64,000 nucleotides of DNA from Ancistrus triradiatus (Eukaryota > Chordata > Actinopteri > Siluriformes > Loricariidae): assembly GCA_025084515.1 (NCBI GenBank), contig JAJAGP010001340.1, positions 1-64,000 of the forward strand, read 5' to 3'. Positions 32,393 through 44,115 of this stretch are shown piece after piece; position 1 is the stretch's first letter, and every line of letters begins with the position of its first letter. A program made the translations under genes and the position numbers. The notes under the pieces were generated by a model. That model searched no databases. It saw only the letters and a list, made by a program, of their open reading frames with translations, and was not told the DNA's origin.

Positions 32393-33325
32393 TATGTAAA
32401 TGCGTCAGAGATATCGCCATTGGAAAACACCAATGGAACGCTAGCATCTACACAGCATCCGAAACCTAAACTGTTATACATGTCACTCCCTAAAGGAAAT
32501 ACACAACACCGTGGCTCTTCATTTATTGATGGATTTATTCTGCTTTACCATTAAATTCACTGTTGAACTGTTCAAATACATGGCAATGTACAGTAAAGGC
32601 ATGAACAATCAAACACACGGTTAAGCCAAAATATATACCCACACAATGGAATATAAATATCAATAAACACACCTCTCTGGCTGCACACAACCAAGAGAGA
32701 ATGAGTACACTTGAAACATGAATTTCCAGAACAGGAAATGCAATATCACCTTTTAAATTGCACTACCTAAAAGTGTCCACACTCGTCACAGACTATAATG
32801 CAGTTCCTACTTATGTGCGTTGTTAATGCAAAGTCAATCAATATTTTTTGAAAAAAATACTGTCCATACTGTTCATTTGTTGATCTGCACAACTTGTGCT
32901 GTTTCTGAGTGACTTTGGAGTTGCAGAAACTGTGCTGTCCAATACTGCTACATTGTAATTGATACCAACTCAGGTGGCTTGGTGGTAAGAGCCAGCAGTT
33001 GGAAAAGGCAAGTCTTGGGGATCCTGGCTTTAAATGCTGGGTGTGGTTTGCAACGTGTAAGTCAGACAGTGAGGTAACGGAACCCTGTGATGTAACTCTG
33101 TGTCCAGTGAATTCCAGTATACTGATGTCCACTGCGCCCCTGCCCAGTTTAAGCGGAGATAAAATAAGATGATCTGCTTTTGTTTTATTGAGATATTCTC
33201 ACACCTGCAGCTTCATCCAGTGCCCTGGCTCTTACTCAACCCTGGCCAATCCTTAAAGCTGCTGTACTCCCATTTGCCGGCGTATTGTTGCTCACACTCA
33301 CTCTGCATTCCACTGATTGCTGGCA
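32393..33325. other. Intron 1 sequence, possible SINE fragment
   Basis: 32950-33125 contains GGTGGCTTGGTGGTAAGAGCC and GGTGTGGTTTGCAACG, loosely like a tRNA-derived SINE head and body. The rest is unassigned. Confidence 0.35.
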
Positions 33326-33329
33326 TCGG

Positions 33330-33765
33330 CATGTAAACCTCGCAGCAATCTTATGCCATTTCTTTTCATTTTAATTGCAGGGGACTACAGATACTTTTTG
33401 TGTAATTTTTTAAAGAAGAACAGTACACATTATTTAAAATTGTTATTCTTTAGAAATAAAAGAAGGAATGTTTTCACTCGGTTATTTAATTTATGGTGAA
33501 GCTACAATAGTGCATTTTGTTCACAATTTTAAAGCTCTCTGTCTAGTAATTTCTTTTAATTGCAGGGGATGAACATTTTCTTTGTTCAAAACCTTATACA
33601 AAAAAATGTGCATTGTTTTACACTGTTTGCACTTTGAAAATAAAAAGGAATGTTTTTCACTCCATATTTAAGATATGGTGAAGCTACAAAAGAGAGCATT
33701 TTGTTCACAGTGTTAAACTTCTTTTTCTAGTAAGTTATTTTAATTGCAGGCGACTTGCATTTTTG
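33330..33765. repeat. 185-bp tandem repeat, slightly more than two copies
   Basis: TTAATTGCAGG occurs at 33371, 33557 and 33740, spacings of 186 and 183 bp. Each unit also has AAATAAAA-x-GAATGTTTT-CACT, TATGGTGAAGCTACAA and GCATTTTGTTCACA at corresponding places. Units differ by scattered substitutions and short indels. Confidence 0.88.
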
Positions 33766-33772
33766 GGATTTA

Positions 33773-34838
33773 TAGTGGGGCAAAAAAGTATTTAGTCAGC
33801 CACTGATTGTGCAAGTTCTCTTACTTAGAAAGATGAGAGAGGTGTGTAATTTTCATCATCGGCACACGAACTATGAGAGACAAAATGAGAAAAAGAAACA
33901 GGAAATCACATTGTAGGATTTTTAAAGAATTTAATTGTAAATGATGGTGGAAAATAAGCATTTGGTAACAAAAGTTTGACTCAATACTTTGGAACATAGC
34001 CTTTGTTGGCAATGACAGAGGTCAAACGTTTCCTGTAAGTCTCACCAGGTTGGCACACACTGTAGCTGGTATTTTGGCCCATTCCTCCATGCAGATCTCC
34101 TCTAGAGCAGTGATGTTTTGGGGCTGTTGCTGGGCAACACAGACTTTCAACTCCCTCCACAAATGTTCTATGGTTTTGAGGTCTGGAGACTGGCTAGGCC
34201 ATCCAGGACGTTGGAATGCTTTTTATGGAGCCACTCCTTCGTTGCCCGAGCGGTGTGTTTGGGATGACTGTCATGCTGGAAGACCCAGCCATGTTCCATC
34301 TTCAATGCTCTCACTGATGGAAGAATGTTATGGCTTAAAATCTCAGGATACATGGCCCCGTTCATTCTTCCCTTAACACGGATCAGTCGTCCTGTCCCCT
34401 CTGCAGAAAAACAGCCCCAAAGCATGATGTTTCCACCCCCATGCTTCATGGTAGGATGGTGTTCTTGGGATGCAACTGTACTGGCTTAAGCAGGGGGACA
34501 CGCCTGGCACTGCAGGATCTGAGTCCCTCTCGGCGTAGTGTGTTACTGATGGTAGCCTTTGTTACTTTGGTTTTGGTCCCAGCTCTCTGCAGGTCATTCA
34601 TCAGGTAGCTCCGTGTAGTTCTGGGATTTTTGCTCACCGCTCTCATGACCATTTTGACCCCACGGGATGAGATCTTGCGTGGGGACCCAGATCGAGGGAG
34701 ATTATCAATGGTCTTGTATGTCTTCCATTTTCTTACAATTGCTCCCACAGTTGATTTATCCACACCAACCTGCTTGCTTATTGTAGATTCACTCTTACTG
34801 CCCTGCTGCAGGTCTACGATTTTCTTCCTGTTGTCCTA
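33773..34838 (-). mobile_element. Family B Tc1 element, right end missing
   Basis: The left end TAGTGGGGCAAAAAAGTATTTAGTCAGCC follows TA (33771-33772). The sequence follows 21958-23501 until GATTTTCTTCCTGTTGTCC at about 34838, then unrelated DNA. A deletion near 34455-34470 removes the region of the first catalytic Asp. Reverse-strand frames 34446-34763 (DNA-binding) and 34168-34449 (core, QHDSHPKH in place of QHDNDPKH) remain. Confidence 0.88.
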
Positions 34839-34839
34839 T

Positions 34840-35640
34840 ACTATTCGAACTGCTAGTTATTATAATTAGTTGGAGATTTATCTGCTTTTATAGATTAAAT
34901 AACACTGATTCTAGCAGCCAGTGATGTGAGGCATACTGTCCACATCCATGCACCCTCTCTCAGTTTGTTTTATTACATAATGTTCAGAGAGAAGTGGGAG
35001 GATGTTATATGTTATTAATGATTTCACATGATAAGCCCTTTAACATTCCCCAAGAAAACAGAGGGAGAAAGTGAGGGAGGGAGGATGAAAACTAATAAAA
35101 AACAAGAAGCATATGGATGGCAGGAACAAAGGTCCTCATTAGAGTAAATCTAAAAAAAAAAAGCTTTCATCTAACCATAGAACTCTGGTCTGGAGGACTG
35201 ACAAGAAATGATATGCCAGTATGACCAGGCTTTCCAGGTAATTGCTTCATAAACAGAGTTAGCTTATTAAATATCAATAAAAAAGATGATAATAACTGTA
35301 ACCCTATAAGTTCATTTTTCATAACATGTACAGCCTTGTAATTATTATTGTTTTTTGTTCCATGTTTTAATCCTGCTTCTTAATGGTCAGGGTTGCAAGG
35401 TTCGGGAAGTGAACTCAGACCCTTGCATTGGTGCACTAGCATCTTACACTGCTGCGTCAACCAAGCGCCATGATTTATATACTGTATGTGTTTTTTCAAC
35501 AGTGATACTAAGTCTATGCATAAAAATCATAACCGTTTACAAATTCTTGAGCTCTGTTTGGAGGAAGAAACGAGCAAGCAATAGCCCTTACATCAGCTGT
35601 TTCATCTGCTTTGTATACTACATGGCCAAATGTTTGTAGA
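34840..35640. other. Intron 1 sequence with a possible SINE fragment
   Basis: 35390-35465 (GGTTGCAAGGTTCGGGAAGTGAACTC) may be a degraded tRNA-derived SINE. Otherwise nothing recognised. Confidence 0.35.
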
Positions 35641-35656
35641 CACCCCATGTAATTAG

Positions 35657-35850
35657 TAGGGCTGTGCTAAAAAATTGATACAGCAATATATCGCAATATT
35701 TATCTTCATAATATTTTACATTGATTTCCAGATCAAAATATTGATTTTTAAGGACGAAAAAACACATTTTAAATGGGGTGTAAACTACAGTCTCTGCCTC
35801 TGTAGATGTCGCAGTACAGTGTTTAGATTTGTCTGCTGAATTATCAACGT
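35657..35850. mobile_element. hAT-like MITE fragment, relative of 19470-19756
   Basis: TAGGGCTGTGCTAAAAAATTGATACAGCAATATATCGCAATATTTAT and GGGGTGTAAACTACAGTCTC correspond in order to the copy at 19470. The right end is missing. Confidence 0.5.
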
Positions 35851-36436
35851 GAGTTATACCTGAATATGGCAGGACAGATTTCCTTCTATGGACTTTACTT
35901 CGAAAAACCGCCAATCTCACCTCTCTCACTCGCCAAGCTTTAAAGACGAGGGCTGCTCAGTAAAACGCATTATGTCAGCATCAGGTATGAATGTCACTTT
36001 GTCTATTTTTTTGTAACCTCGTTAAGTCGCCAAACTCGCCTCTTACCAAAAATAGCCATGAAACAGACGTGGGCAAGATAACAAATTTAGACTGTATCTT
36101 AGTTTTTACTCCACTACATTATGTGAAATCTGTTGTCCTTTTGGCTTGTGTGTGCATAAAACGTTACATAAAAACGAAAGAGAGAAGCAAACACCCCGAT
36201 CAGGGCATAGGGGGCACTTTGTTTTGAGCTTGTTTAGATCTGTTGGACTATTTAATGACATTCTGTTAAATGATTTGTGTACCAAAAGTGACAGTAGAGT
36301 CTTTTCACCTAAAATGAGTCGGTTAAGCAAAGTCTTGTTACAAAAATGATAATAGGTCATAAAAGCCATCATAAATATTGGTAATTTTACTTTTGATACT
36401 TAAGTACATTTAAAGGCAAATACTTTTGTACTTTTA

Positions 36437-37088
36437 AGGCCTTTTCACACTGAGTCCGATTTTTATGGACGAAAAAAAAAAGCACGTGTAGTTGTGAAAA
36501 TGAACAAACGTATATTGACGCCGTCCTTCGCAGCGAGTCCGAAACTGACGGACTGCGATGCAGCATAAAATTTTTAATCGGAGTATGTTCTAATTTCTGC
36601 GTTGTTCGGATGCGTTAAAATTAGGCTGACCAATCAGACCTCGGTTGTCAGGCAGAACAGCTCATCCTGGTAGTAGCAGAGCCAAAGAGCATATAGGAAA
36701 AGCAACACACTGACTATAAAAACATGGATATTTAAAAAAATATCTGGTGGAATATAACTGAAAGGTTGGAGAATGATGGTTATAAACCTCACAGTGACTG
36801 TATGTAAGCGTTGTCTTGTTTATCTGAGTGCATTCTAATCTAGTCAAACAACACAAACAAGAGCTTGTTGAGCTAATCTTCGCTCATGTCTTTGTTTTTT
36901 TTAAGTGGATGATGTGAAAAGTCACAGAAAAATCTCCGTGATTAAGAGAAGGCAAATTAAAGAAAGCTAAAGCGGACCCTGGGTTTTCAGAATGCTTAGA
37001 CAAAAAAGGCATTGGACTTGGTGTCCCACTGGGTTAAAAAATCTGTTCTTTTTCTTGCGTAAAAATCATACTCGGTGTGAAAAGGCCT
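36437..37088. mobile_element. Harbinger-like MITE with TTA target duplication
   Basis: Terminal inverted repeats AGGCCTTTTCACACTGAGT... and ...CTCGGTGTGAAAAGGCCT are flanked on both sides by TTA (36434-36436 and 37089-37091). The 3-bp TTA/TAA target is typical of PIF/Harbinger. At 652 bp it encodes no transposase. The two subterminal regions continue as ATTTTTATGGAC and GCGTAAAAATCATA. A second, inverted copy begins near 43765. Confidence 0.82.
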
Positions 37089-37091
37089 TTA

Positions 37092-38150
37092 CTCAAGTGG
37101 TGCTCTAAAGGGAGGACTTCTGCTTTTACTGGAGTAATATTTTACCTTGGGTATCTCTACTCTAACTCAAGTACATGCTTTGTGTACTTCATTCAACACT
37201 GGGTGAGATATGTCCTGTGGTGATGTTCTTTTGTTGATGGACAGAAAGGAGAAGGCCTGACAATGAGGATAATTACTGGGTAACAATCAATAATTGTGTC
37301 TCCACATAATGCACTTGTACTGGAACTACTTGACACTACCAAAAATGAGGTCATCTAAGCCATAAGAGGACCTTAATGATGATCCACCAACAACCAGTCC
37401 ATTTTTTGTTTCTTGTAAACCGTGGGTACAGCCGCAAAATAATATGCATGATGAATCATGGTGATTTACTGACTATTTAAACATGTAGACATTTTCTGCA
37501 GGAAGAAGCAATTAACAAATTGTGTTTAGAAACCAATTTTGGTATAATTGAGAAAAGCAAAATCAAATCTCCCCAAATTATTCATACACTTTCACAATTG
37601 CTGTTTTGTTTTTCATTCCAGCCCCTTAGTAGTTTTCAGCTGGGAGGCATTTTCTTTATACTTGGGGTTTTTGTTCTTAAAATGGTTCCAAATGGACAGG
37701 TTTTTAAAATAAAGTGCAATAACTATATTAACATTGGATCCACGTGTTGACTGGTTTTGATCGGGTCAGGTTTGTGCTCCGTGGCGCATTTGCTGTTAAA
37801 CCCCCTAGGCATGATGTGAACATCATCACACAAGGCAGAAGAGAGAGATAAGAAGTGAAGCTAGAGTATGGCGGCTGTGTGAACATGGCAGTGGCAGGTG
37901 GTGAACTTCATCAGCGCAACTCTAATGGGTGTCTGGTGATACCGGAGGTTCAGTGTTGCAGAATAGAGAGAGACAGAGAAAGGTTAGCACATAAGGTCCA
38001 CCATATAAAAGCCAGGTGAACCGTGAAAACAAAAGTAAAAAGGGTTTTAGGACCCAATTGCAGTTAGTTCCAGATGGAATTGGTGAACCAAAATATAAAT
38101 AAATAAAAGAAACTAAATGCACAATAAAATAATAAAAGAAAAAAAACAAA
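37092..38150. other. Intron 1 sequence, nothing recognised
   Basis: No gene or repeat recognised; an A-rich stretch lies at 38085-38150 just before the tRNA-like repeat and could be its oligo(A)-type junction. Confidence 0.45.
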
Positions 38151-38151
38151 C

Positions 38152-38670
38152 TCAGTGGCTGAGGATCGAACCCGAGACAGACGCGTGGGTAACAACAGAG
38201 TTAACCCAACGCGTCACTCAGCCACTGAAGGAAAAAAGGAAAAGACGAGGCTGAAAAGGAAATGTCAGCGCAACGTCTTTTCAAACTGTGATGTTAAGAG
38301 GCCGCTACTTCCCCCATCGCGGAGAAAGAGGGTGACGGCGCGAGAGGGGGGAGGCGGCGTGCCTCACCGCAGCGAGCGAGCCAAAACCGCCGAGTAAGAA
38401 CGGCAACAGAGGGTGTTAGTGAAATGCTTTTCCCTGCACTATAAACTAAGCCCTGATAGTTACAGGGCAGCCTCCTGACTGCCCATTGCTGGCTATCTAC
38501 AAATCGCCAGCTACCTCTTTCCCTGACAAGCAAAAACGTACGCGAGTAAAGCCATGTGAGGGCCAGGAAAGTTCAGAGATGCGACAAATAGTCCAGCCAA
38601 CAGGACTGGCGCACTCCGAGACACGAGTCAACGCCGACCTCCAGCATCAGAAGCCAGGGTTAGCGTGACC
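38152..38670 (-). repeat. GC-rich repeat with a tRNA-like end, copy 1
   Basis: 38152-38228 on the reverse strand reads like a tRNA: CAGTGGCTGAGTGACGCG (A-box-like), GGGTTCGATCCTC (B box), and complementary ends CAGTGGCTGA and TCAGCCACTG forming a 10-bp stem. The adjoining body (38280-38670) contains GGGTGACGGCGCGAGAGGGG, ACAGGGCAGCCTCCTGACTG and ATCGCCAGCTACCTCT, all of which have close counterparts in 47980-48165. This suggests one dispersed family, either a tRNA-derived SINE or a tRNA-primed element. Confidence 0.6.
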
Positions 38671-39440
38671 CCATAACAAATATAATGTAAGCCTACAACG
38701 AGCTTTGTCTTTCATTGTCACTGATGTGCAATCTTTTATAGTACTTTCCAGCCAACAAAGATTCAGGAGCCCTTGATTTTCTGAGTCTTGGTGGAGGGGG
38801 AGGCAGCTATTGTGATGCTGAACTGGCAGTCTGGCATTTGTTTTAAGAAGAAACAGTGATTTGTAAGCAGAATTATTACAAGCAATTATAGACATGCTGT
38901 ACAAGTATGCACCGTTTAACGACAGCATTTCATTTTGTGCAACAGGTCAGTGACTGAAATGGACGTTGACTGGACATTACCATAATCACATAGTCATTTT
39001 ATGCTACTGTAATATAAATACAAAGGGTATTTTCACAAGAAAACTGTGTGCAAATGATACATAAAGGAGTCAGAAAAAGTCATAGTAATTATATAAAATA
39101 CATCAACATACTGTTACGACCCTGTGTAGGGTGAAGCCGTATCACTTAAGAGGATGGGATACTTTTGTTTCAGGACGGATGTCAAAAATGCATTGATAGA
39201 CAGTATTAAGAACAACACAGAAGATCAGCCAAATGAAACGGAGACCCAGTGAATGTTAAGCAGTTTATAAAGTCATACAGGTAGTGGGTGATAAACAACG
39301 GAGTACTACTTATAATAGGACAGTCACATGCACTTATGAACGGCATTTACTGCTTGTTTCAAATAAGCAGTGAAGTGTCATCCACACAAACTTGCACAAA
39401 AGTGTGTAACACTGAGATAGAAGAGTCTGTAGTCCAAACA
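38671..39440. other. Intron 1 sequence, nothing recognised
   Basis: No gene or named repeat seen. Confidence 0.5.
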
Positions 39441-39454
39441 TGAGCAAACTAACA

Positions 39455-39642
39455 CTATACTAGTGCCTAGCGGTTAAGGTACTGGACTATGGACCAAAAG
39501 GTCCAGGGTTCAAATCCCACCTCTGTCAAGCTGCCACTGTTGGGTCCTTGAGCAAGACCCTTAACCCACAATTGCTTGGGTTGTATCAATTGTAAGTTGC
39601 TCTGGATAAGGCCGTCTGCTAAATGCTGTAAATGTAAATGTA
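39455..39642 (+). repeat. tRNA-derived SINE, best copy in the window
   Basis: TAGTGCCTAGCGGTTAAGGTACTGGACTATGG gives the tRNA-like head, CCAGGGTTCAAATCCCACC is a clear B box, and the body TTGAGCAAGACCCTTAACCC and tail TAAGTTGCTCTGGATAAGG with CTGTAAATGTAAATGTAA follow. Same family as 24980-25135. Confidence 0.8.
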
Positions 39643-39663
39643 ACTCCAACCACAGTAAGACAG

Positions 39664-39664
<1 letters not shown>

Positions 39665-39712
<48 letters not shown>
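39665..39712. repeat. (AC)n microsatellite
   Basis: About 24 AC units, immediately after the SINE at 39455-39642. Confidence 0.95.
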
Positions 39713-39714
<2 letters not shown>

Positions 39715-39818
39715 CATAATACACTTAATGCTTTTAAACGCCCATCTCTTCTTGTGGATCCCACAGCTTTGATTGGCTATTTACTGATGCAATGTCCAGA
39801 GCTGAAAAACAGATATTT

Positions 39819-40265
39819 CAGTGGTACCTCGGTTCTCGACCTCCTCGGAACTCGTCAAATTCGGTTCTTGACGCATTCGGACTAGAACAATTTGTTTTGG
39901 TTCTTGGCGTTTGCTCGGTACTTGGAGCACTTGCTTAAACTTGTATGAGCAAAGCCATGCGATTCGTTTCAGCAAAACTTGATTCATGATTCAGTCCACA
40001 GTGATTCAGCAATTCAGATTCACAATATCCGTTGCTCAGTGAAGATCTCTGCTGTGTTTATTGTTATGGTTTTTCTTTTTACATCTACAGTACTGTATTC
40101 TTAATGCAAACAAAGTCTTCATGATTCCTAAAATGGATAATAATGACAGCCAATCGAAAGCAAAACTGAATCCTCTTGACTTTCAGGCTGCAATTAGCAT
40201 TAGCAGCCATGCTAGCACTCTGAGTTCACCAAGAGAGTAAGTGTTGTCACTTTTACTTCACTTGT
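39819..40265 (+). mobile_element. pogo/Tigger-like non-autonomous element, right half missing
   Basis: Begins CAGTGGTACCTCGGTTCTCGACC and follows the same order as 59101-59897 (ACTTGCTTAAACTTGTATGAG, TCAGTGAAGATCTCTGCTGTG, then a start-like ATGATTCCTAAAATGG and GAGTTCACCAAGAGAGTAAG). It stops without a right terminal repeat about 440 bp upstream of oprl1 exon 2. Confidence 0.7.
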
Positions 40266-40429
40266 ATAATTCTACTGGAAATCACAAATCCCTGGGGGAC
40301 TGCATTGGGTGCAGAGAAGGGGAGGGGAATAACATTCAGAACAGAGCACCACCCGTTGCTGGGCATAGAGACTCACCAACATTCACACACACTCACCCAC
40401 ACCAGGAGAATTTCAGAAGTAAATAGTTA

Positions 40430-40600
40430 AATTAAAGCCTTTGAACTATGTCTTTGAACTATGAGAGGAAACTGGAGCAACCACAGTAAACCCACATGGT
40501 CACGGGGAGGACTGTAAACTCTGTATTGATGGAGTCTGAGGTTGGGATCGAACCGGGAAAGTTGGATCTGTGAGGCGATTGGGCTAAACTCTGTGACTCT
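40430..40600 (-). repeat. Fish SINE-like fragment, inverted
   Basis: GAGAGGAAACTGGAGCAACCACAGTAAACCCACATGGTCACGGGGAGG and GGGATCGAACCGGG (reverse B box) are typical of an inverted tRNA-derived fish SINE body. It lies about 100 bp upstream of exon 2. Confidence 0.55.
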
Positions 40601-40702
40601 GTTAATACATATCCGAAAGAAACATGTACTGTATATTAACAATGATCTGTGCATGCTTTAGTCTTTTAAAATAATGTCTTATCTGCTCTCTTACTCGCTC
40701 AG

Positions 40703-41055
40703 GTACACCAAAATGAAGACAGCCACCAACATTTACATCTTCAACCTGGCTTTGGCTGATGCTCTGGTCCTGGCCACACTTCCTTTCCAAGGCACAGACG
40801 TGTTCCTGGGTTTCTGGCCCTTTGGCAATGCCTTGTGTAAGGCAGTGGTGTCCATTGACTACTACAACATGTTCACTAGTGTCTTCACCCTAACTGTGAT
40901 GAGCGTGGACCGCTACGTGGCCGTGTGTCACCCAGTCAAAGCTCTCGACATGAGGACACCCCACAAGGCCAAAGTGGTCAACATATGTGTGTGGCTACTG
41001 GCTTCAGCGATTGGAGTGCCAGCCATGGTGCTTGGAGATGTAGAGGATGACAATG
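40703..41055 (+). CDS. oprl1: oprl1 coding exon 2: TM2 to TM4 and start of ECL2
   Basis: This exon encodes residues 66-182 plus the flanking split codons. It begins after a pyrimidine-rich acceptor ending CAG and ends in front of GTGAGT. It carries TM2 with NLALAD (D84, position 2.50), the FQGTD and GFWPFG signatures of ECL1, Cys110 for the disulfide to ECL2, and TM3 with D117 (3.32, the amine anchor of opioid receptors). The DRY motif lies at 134-136, followed by the CHPVKALD second intracellular loop and TM4. The segment FQGTDVFLGFWPFGNALCK is the nociceptin-receptor version; mu, delta and kappa receptors differ here. The acidic stretch GDVEDDNG opens ECL2, and an acidic ECL2 is typical of this receptor, which binds a very basic peptide. 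GC content is much higher than in the surrounding intron. Confidence 0.97.
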
Positions 41056-41105
41056 GTGAGTGTGTGCCTTTTTTACACCATAACCCATTTAGTTGGGCGC
41101 CAATA

Positions 41106-41157
41106 CAGTGCTCTGCAAAAGTCTTAGGCCACCATTAGATTTGGGTTTTAGCAATGA
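41106..41157 (+). mobile_element. Tc1-type end, interrupted by family B element
   Basis: CAGTGCTCTGCAAAAGTCTTAGGCCACCATTAGA follows TA and matches the left end at 49571. It begins 50 bp after the exon 2 donor. The family B element at 41160 starts at a TA inside it. Confidence 0.65.
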
Positions 41158-41159
41158 TA

Positions 41160-41886
41160 CAGTGGGGCATAAAAGTATTTAGTCAGCCACTGATTGTGCA
41201 AGTTCTCCTACTTAGAAAGATGAGAGAGGTCTGTAATTTTCATCATAGGTACACTTCAACTATGAGAGACAAAATGAGAAAAACCAATCCAGGAAATCAC
41301 ATTGCAGGATTTGTAAAGAATTTGATTGTTAATCTAAATTTAATTGTAAAATTTAAAGTATTTGGTCACCCACAAACAAGCAAGATTTCTGGCTCTCACA
41401 GACCTGTAACTTCTTCTTTAAGAAGCTCTTCTGTCCTCCACTCGTTACCAGAATTAATGCCACCTGTTTGACCTTGTTATCTGTATAAAGACACCTGTCC
41501 ACAACCTCAAACAGTCAGACTCCAAACTCAACCATCGCCAAGACCAAAGAGCTGTTGAAGGACACCAGGACGAAAATTGTAGACCTGCACCAACCTGGGA
41601 GCAGTCAATCTACAATAGGCAAGCAGGTTGGTGTGAATAAATCAACTGTGGGAGCAATTGTAAGAAAATTTAAGACATACAAGACCATTGATAATCTCCC
41701 TCGATCTGGGGCTCCATGCAAGATCTCATCCCGTGTGGTCAAAATGATCATGGGAACGGTGAGCAAAAATCGCAGAACTACACGGAGGGACCTGAGGAAT
41801 GACCTGCAGAGAGCTGGGACCAAAGTAACAAAGGCTACCATCATTAACACACTACGCCGAGAGGGACTCAGATCCTGCAGTGCCAG
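41160..41886 (+). mobile_element. Family B Tc1 element, right half missing
   Basis: The left end CAGTGGGGCATAAAAGTATTTAGTCAGCC follows TA (41158-41159). The transposase N-terminal part is well preserved on the + strand at 41555-41885 (see separate entry). The sequence diverges after GATCCTGCAGTGCCAG. Confidence 0.88.
41555..41885 (+). pseudogene. Family B transposase, N-terminal DNA-binding part
   Basis: An open frame with MKDTRTKIVDLHQPGSSQST followed by a helix-turn-helix (IGKQVGVNKSTVGAIVRKFKTYK), the GRPR-like linker (IDNLPRSGAPCKISSR), a second helical region (VSKNRRTTRRDL) and the beginning of the linker (KATIINTLRREGLRSCSA). It ends in unrelated residues at the truncation point, so the catalytic domain is absent. 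This is the longest undamaged DNA-binding region of family B in the window. Confidence 0.85.
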
Positions 41887-41889
41887 TCC

Positions 41890-43700
41890 TCCCAGTCAAT
41901 CGATCACGGAATACAATTAAATTTTAGTTTTCCATCAGCCCTCCATGTCTGCCTAGATTGGTTCCAGGATTTCCCGCGTAATCATTATTCAGTTGTGTGG
42001 ATGCAAATTCCAGTTTTGTTTCTTGGAACTTTCTGGATTTCTTCTAAAATAGTTTCAGTCCACAGGTTACTGACTCCACAGATATGGGATGCGTTGATTC
42101 GAAGGGCCGTTATTAGTTATTAGGAGGGAAGTGGATGATGTCATCTACTTTCGCCACACTACACTGTGACACACTTACACAGGAAATAATTTCATTTCTT
42201 GGATCAAATTTTTGGATTGCCATTCATTTTAGTGGGAACTAATAGTTCAGATAGCAGGTTAAGATATTATAATACACCATATGTTAAAGCAGGAAAGTAT
42301 ATTAGCTAGCAGGGTATGTGTAAATGAGAAGGGACTGATCTACATGCTGTTTGCTGCACAGCATGAAGATGATTAATCAGTCTGTTCTCAGATAATTTTA
42401 TGTCATGATTAATTGATGAATCACTTCTTAGCGTTTATCTCTTTTTTTGCCTGATTTATAAGAGCTGTATTGAGTTTACAGAGGTAAATGAACTAGTTGG
42501 GATGTTTACTGCAGATACATTACAGAAAGTTTGTAAAAGTCAGATGTATATATAGCACTTTTTACTTTTCATAATTCTTAGAACAGTTGAGGAAGGTGCC
42601 CCCTTTCTTGCATGGCTACACCGTGGTTACTTGGAATGACTGCATTTCTTAGAACCACCAAGTGAAATTGACATGGTCAAGGAAAGGACCCCAATTACCT
42701 TTGGACACAAATACAACATGGGACTATAAAGTCCCCTCAGAACCCCTACATCGGTTACAGAGTGAAAATGGATACATTTTATGAAGACTTGCTTTAGAGT
42801 AATGCAAATGAGGCTAAAGCCTGGCATTGACAGAAAATGCATGAATCCTCTGCAAAGCCTTGTTCCAGAGCTTATCCCAAAGCTCGGCACCCAGCTGTAC
42901 CCCGAAGCCTCTTTAAGGTGCTCTGAAGAGATAGCAAAGTGTGAGGAGAGCATGGAAACCAGCTGTGTCACAAGATGCTTGGAGCTGGTTGCATGAGCTT
43001 ATAAAAGGGTTGTTCCTGTGGTAGATTATGATCAGTGAGAAAAGAATGTTTTGCGTAGCGACGAAACTGAAGAAAAATGAAAAATATGTGACTGAGAAAG
43101 GTCAAATGTATTATGTAACTGATCAAAAGAAGCAAGACATCCAGTGAAGTGAAAATCCTTGGTTTTACCAAAACCCATTTCTTTCCAAGTCGAGAAAACC
43201 TTGTCTAATTTGGCAGGCAAAATATATATATATATAATTATTTCAAATGGGTGAACATAATGAGAGCTGAGCAATTTTTGCTTCATATTTGCTTCAGAAT
43301 TCTGAAAGAATGATGATCTACAAAATGGTTATTGTTCAGCTGCTAAGGGTGAAATAATACAGCAGGGATGGAGGTATTAGTGAAGAGCCTCCAGGTAGGG
43401 CTACTTAAGAACATCACTGGGGAGGTTGGCCATAGTGGCAGTGGTCGTCCTGCCAGTGTATTAAATTCCTGGCTCTGGCTGCCAAGTAATAATGTTGCAA
43501 ACTTTCTGGTCAGAGTTGATTAAAAAAGCAGCAGCCTAACTGTTTGGCAAAAACTTTAGCAACCACTTTTTGATCACAGCTGAGCTGACTTAATGGTCTA
43601 TAGCTGGAGAGATCTGAAGCTTCCTTGTCTTTTTATGCACTAAACAAATGTGGGCTTCAAACAGTGACTCAAGAAACATGTTTCTCCATGGAGTATATTA
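41890..43700. other. Intron 2 sequence, nothing recognised
   Basis: No clear gene. An open frame at 42781-42996 has no recognised features. A short (TA)n run lies at 43223-43238. Confidence 0.4.
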
Positions 43701-44115
43701 TTAAGGCCTATTCACACCCTGTATGATTTTTTTGCACTACAAAACAAATGCGATTTTTAATGTAATGGTACCTTCACACCAAGTGCGCTATGTTTTTTTG
43801 TCTAAACACTGAAACCCCCCCTCGTCCGCTTTTGCTTTCTTTAGTTTCCCTTCTCTTAATGTGTCATGGAGATTTCACCGTGTCTTTTTCACATCGTCAA
43901 CATTTAAAAAACAACGACACAAGGACAGATTAGTGCAGGAAGCTATACTTTGTGTTTTTAGTGGGCATGAACAGATTAGAATGATAGATATACAAGAAAG
44001 TGGTTCCATACAGTCACTGTGAGGTTTATCACCATCATTTCCCAGCCTTTCAGCTATATTATACCAGATATTTTCTTTAATACCCATGTTTTTATAGTCA
44101 GCATGTTGTCATATA

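Noticed and set aside
42781..42996. A 71-codon frame with many cysteines
   Set aside because: No family pattern, no splice context, and a comparable frame exists on the opposite strand.
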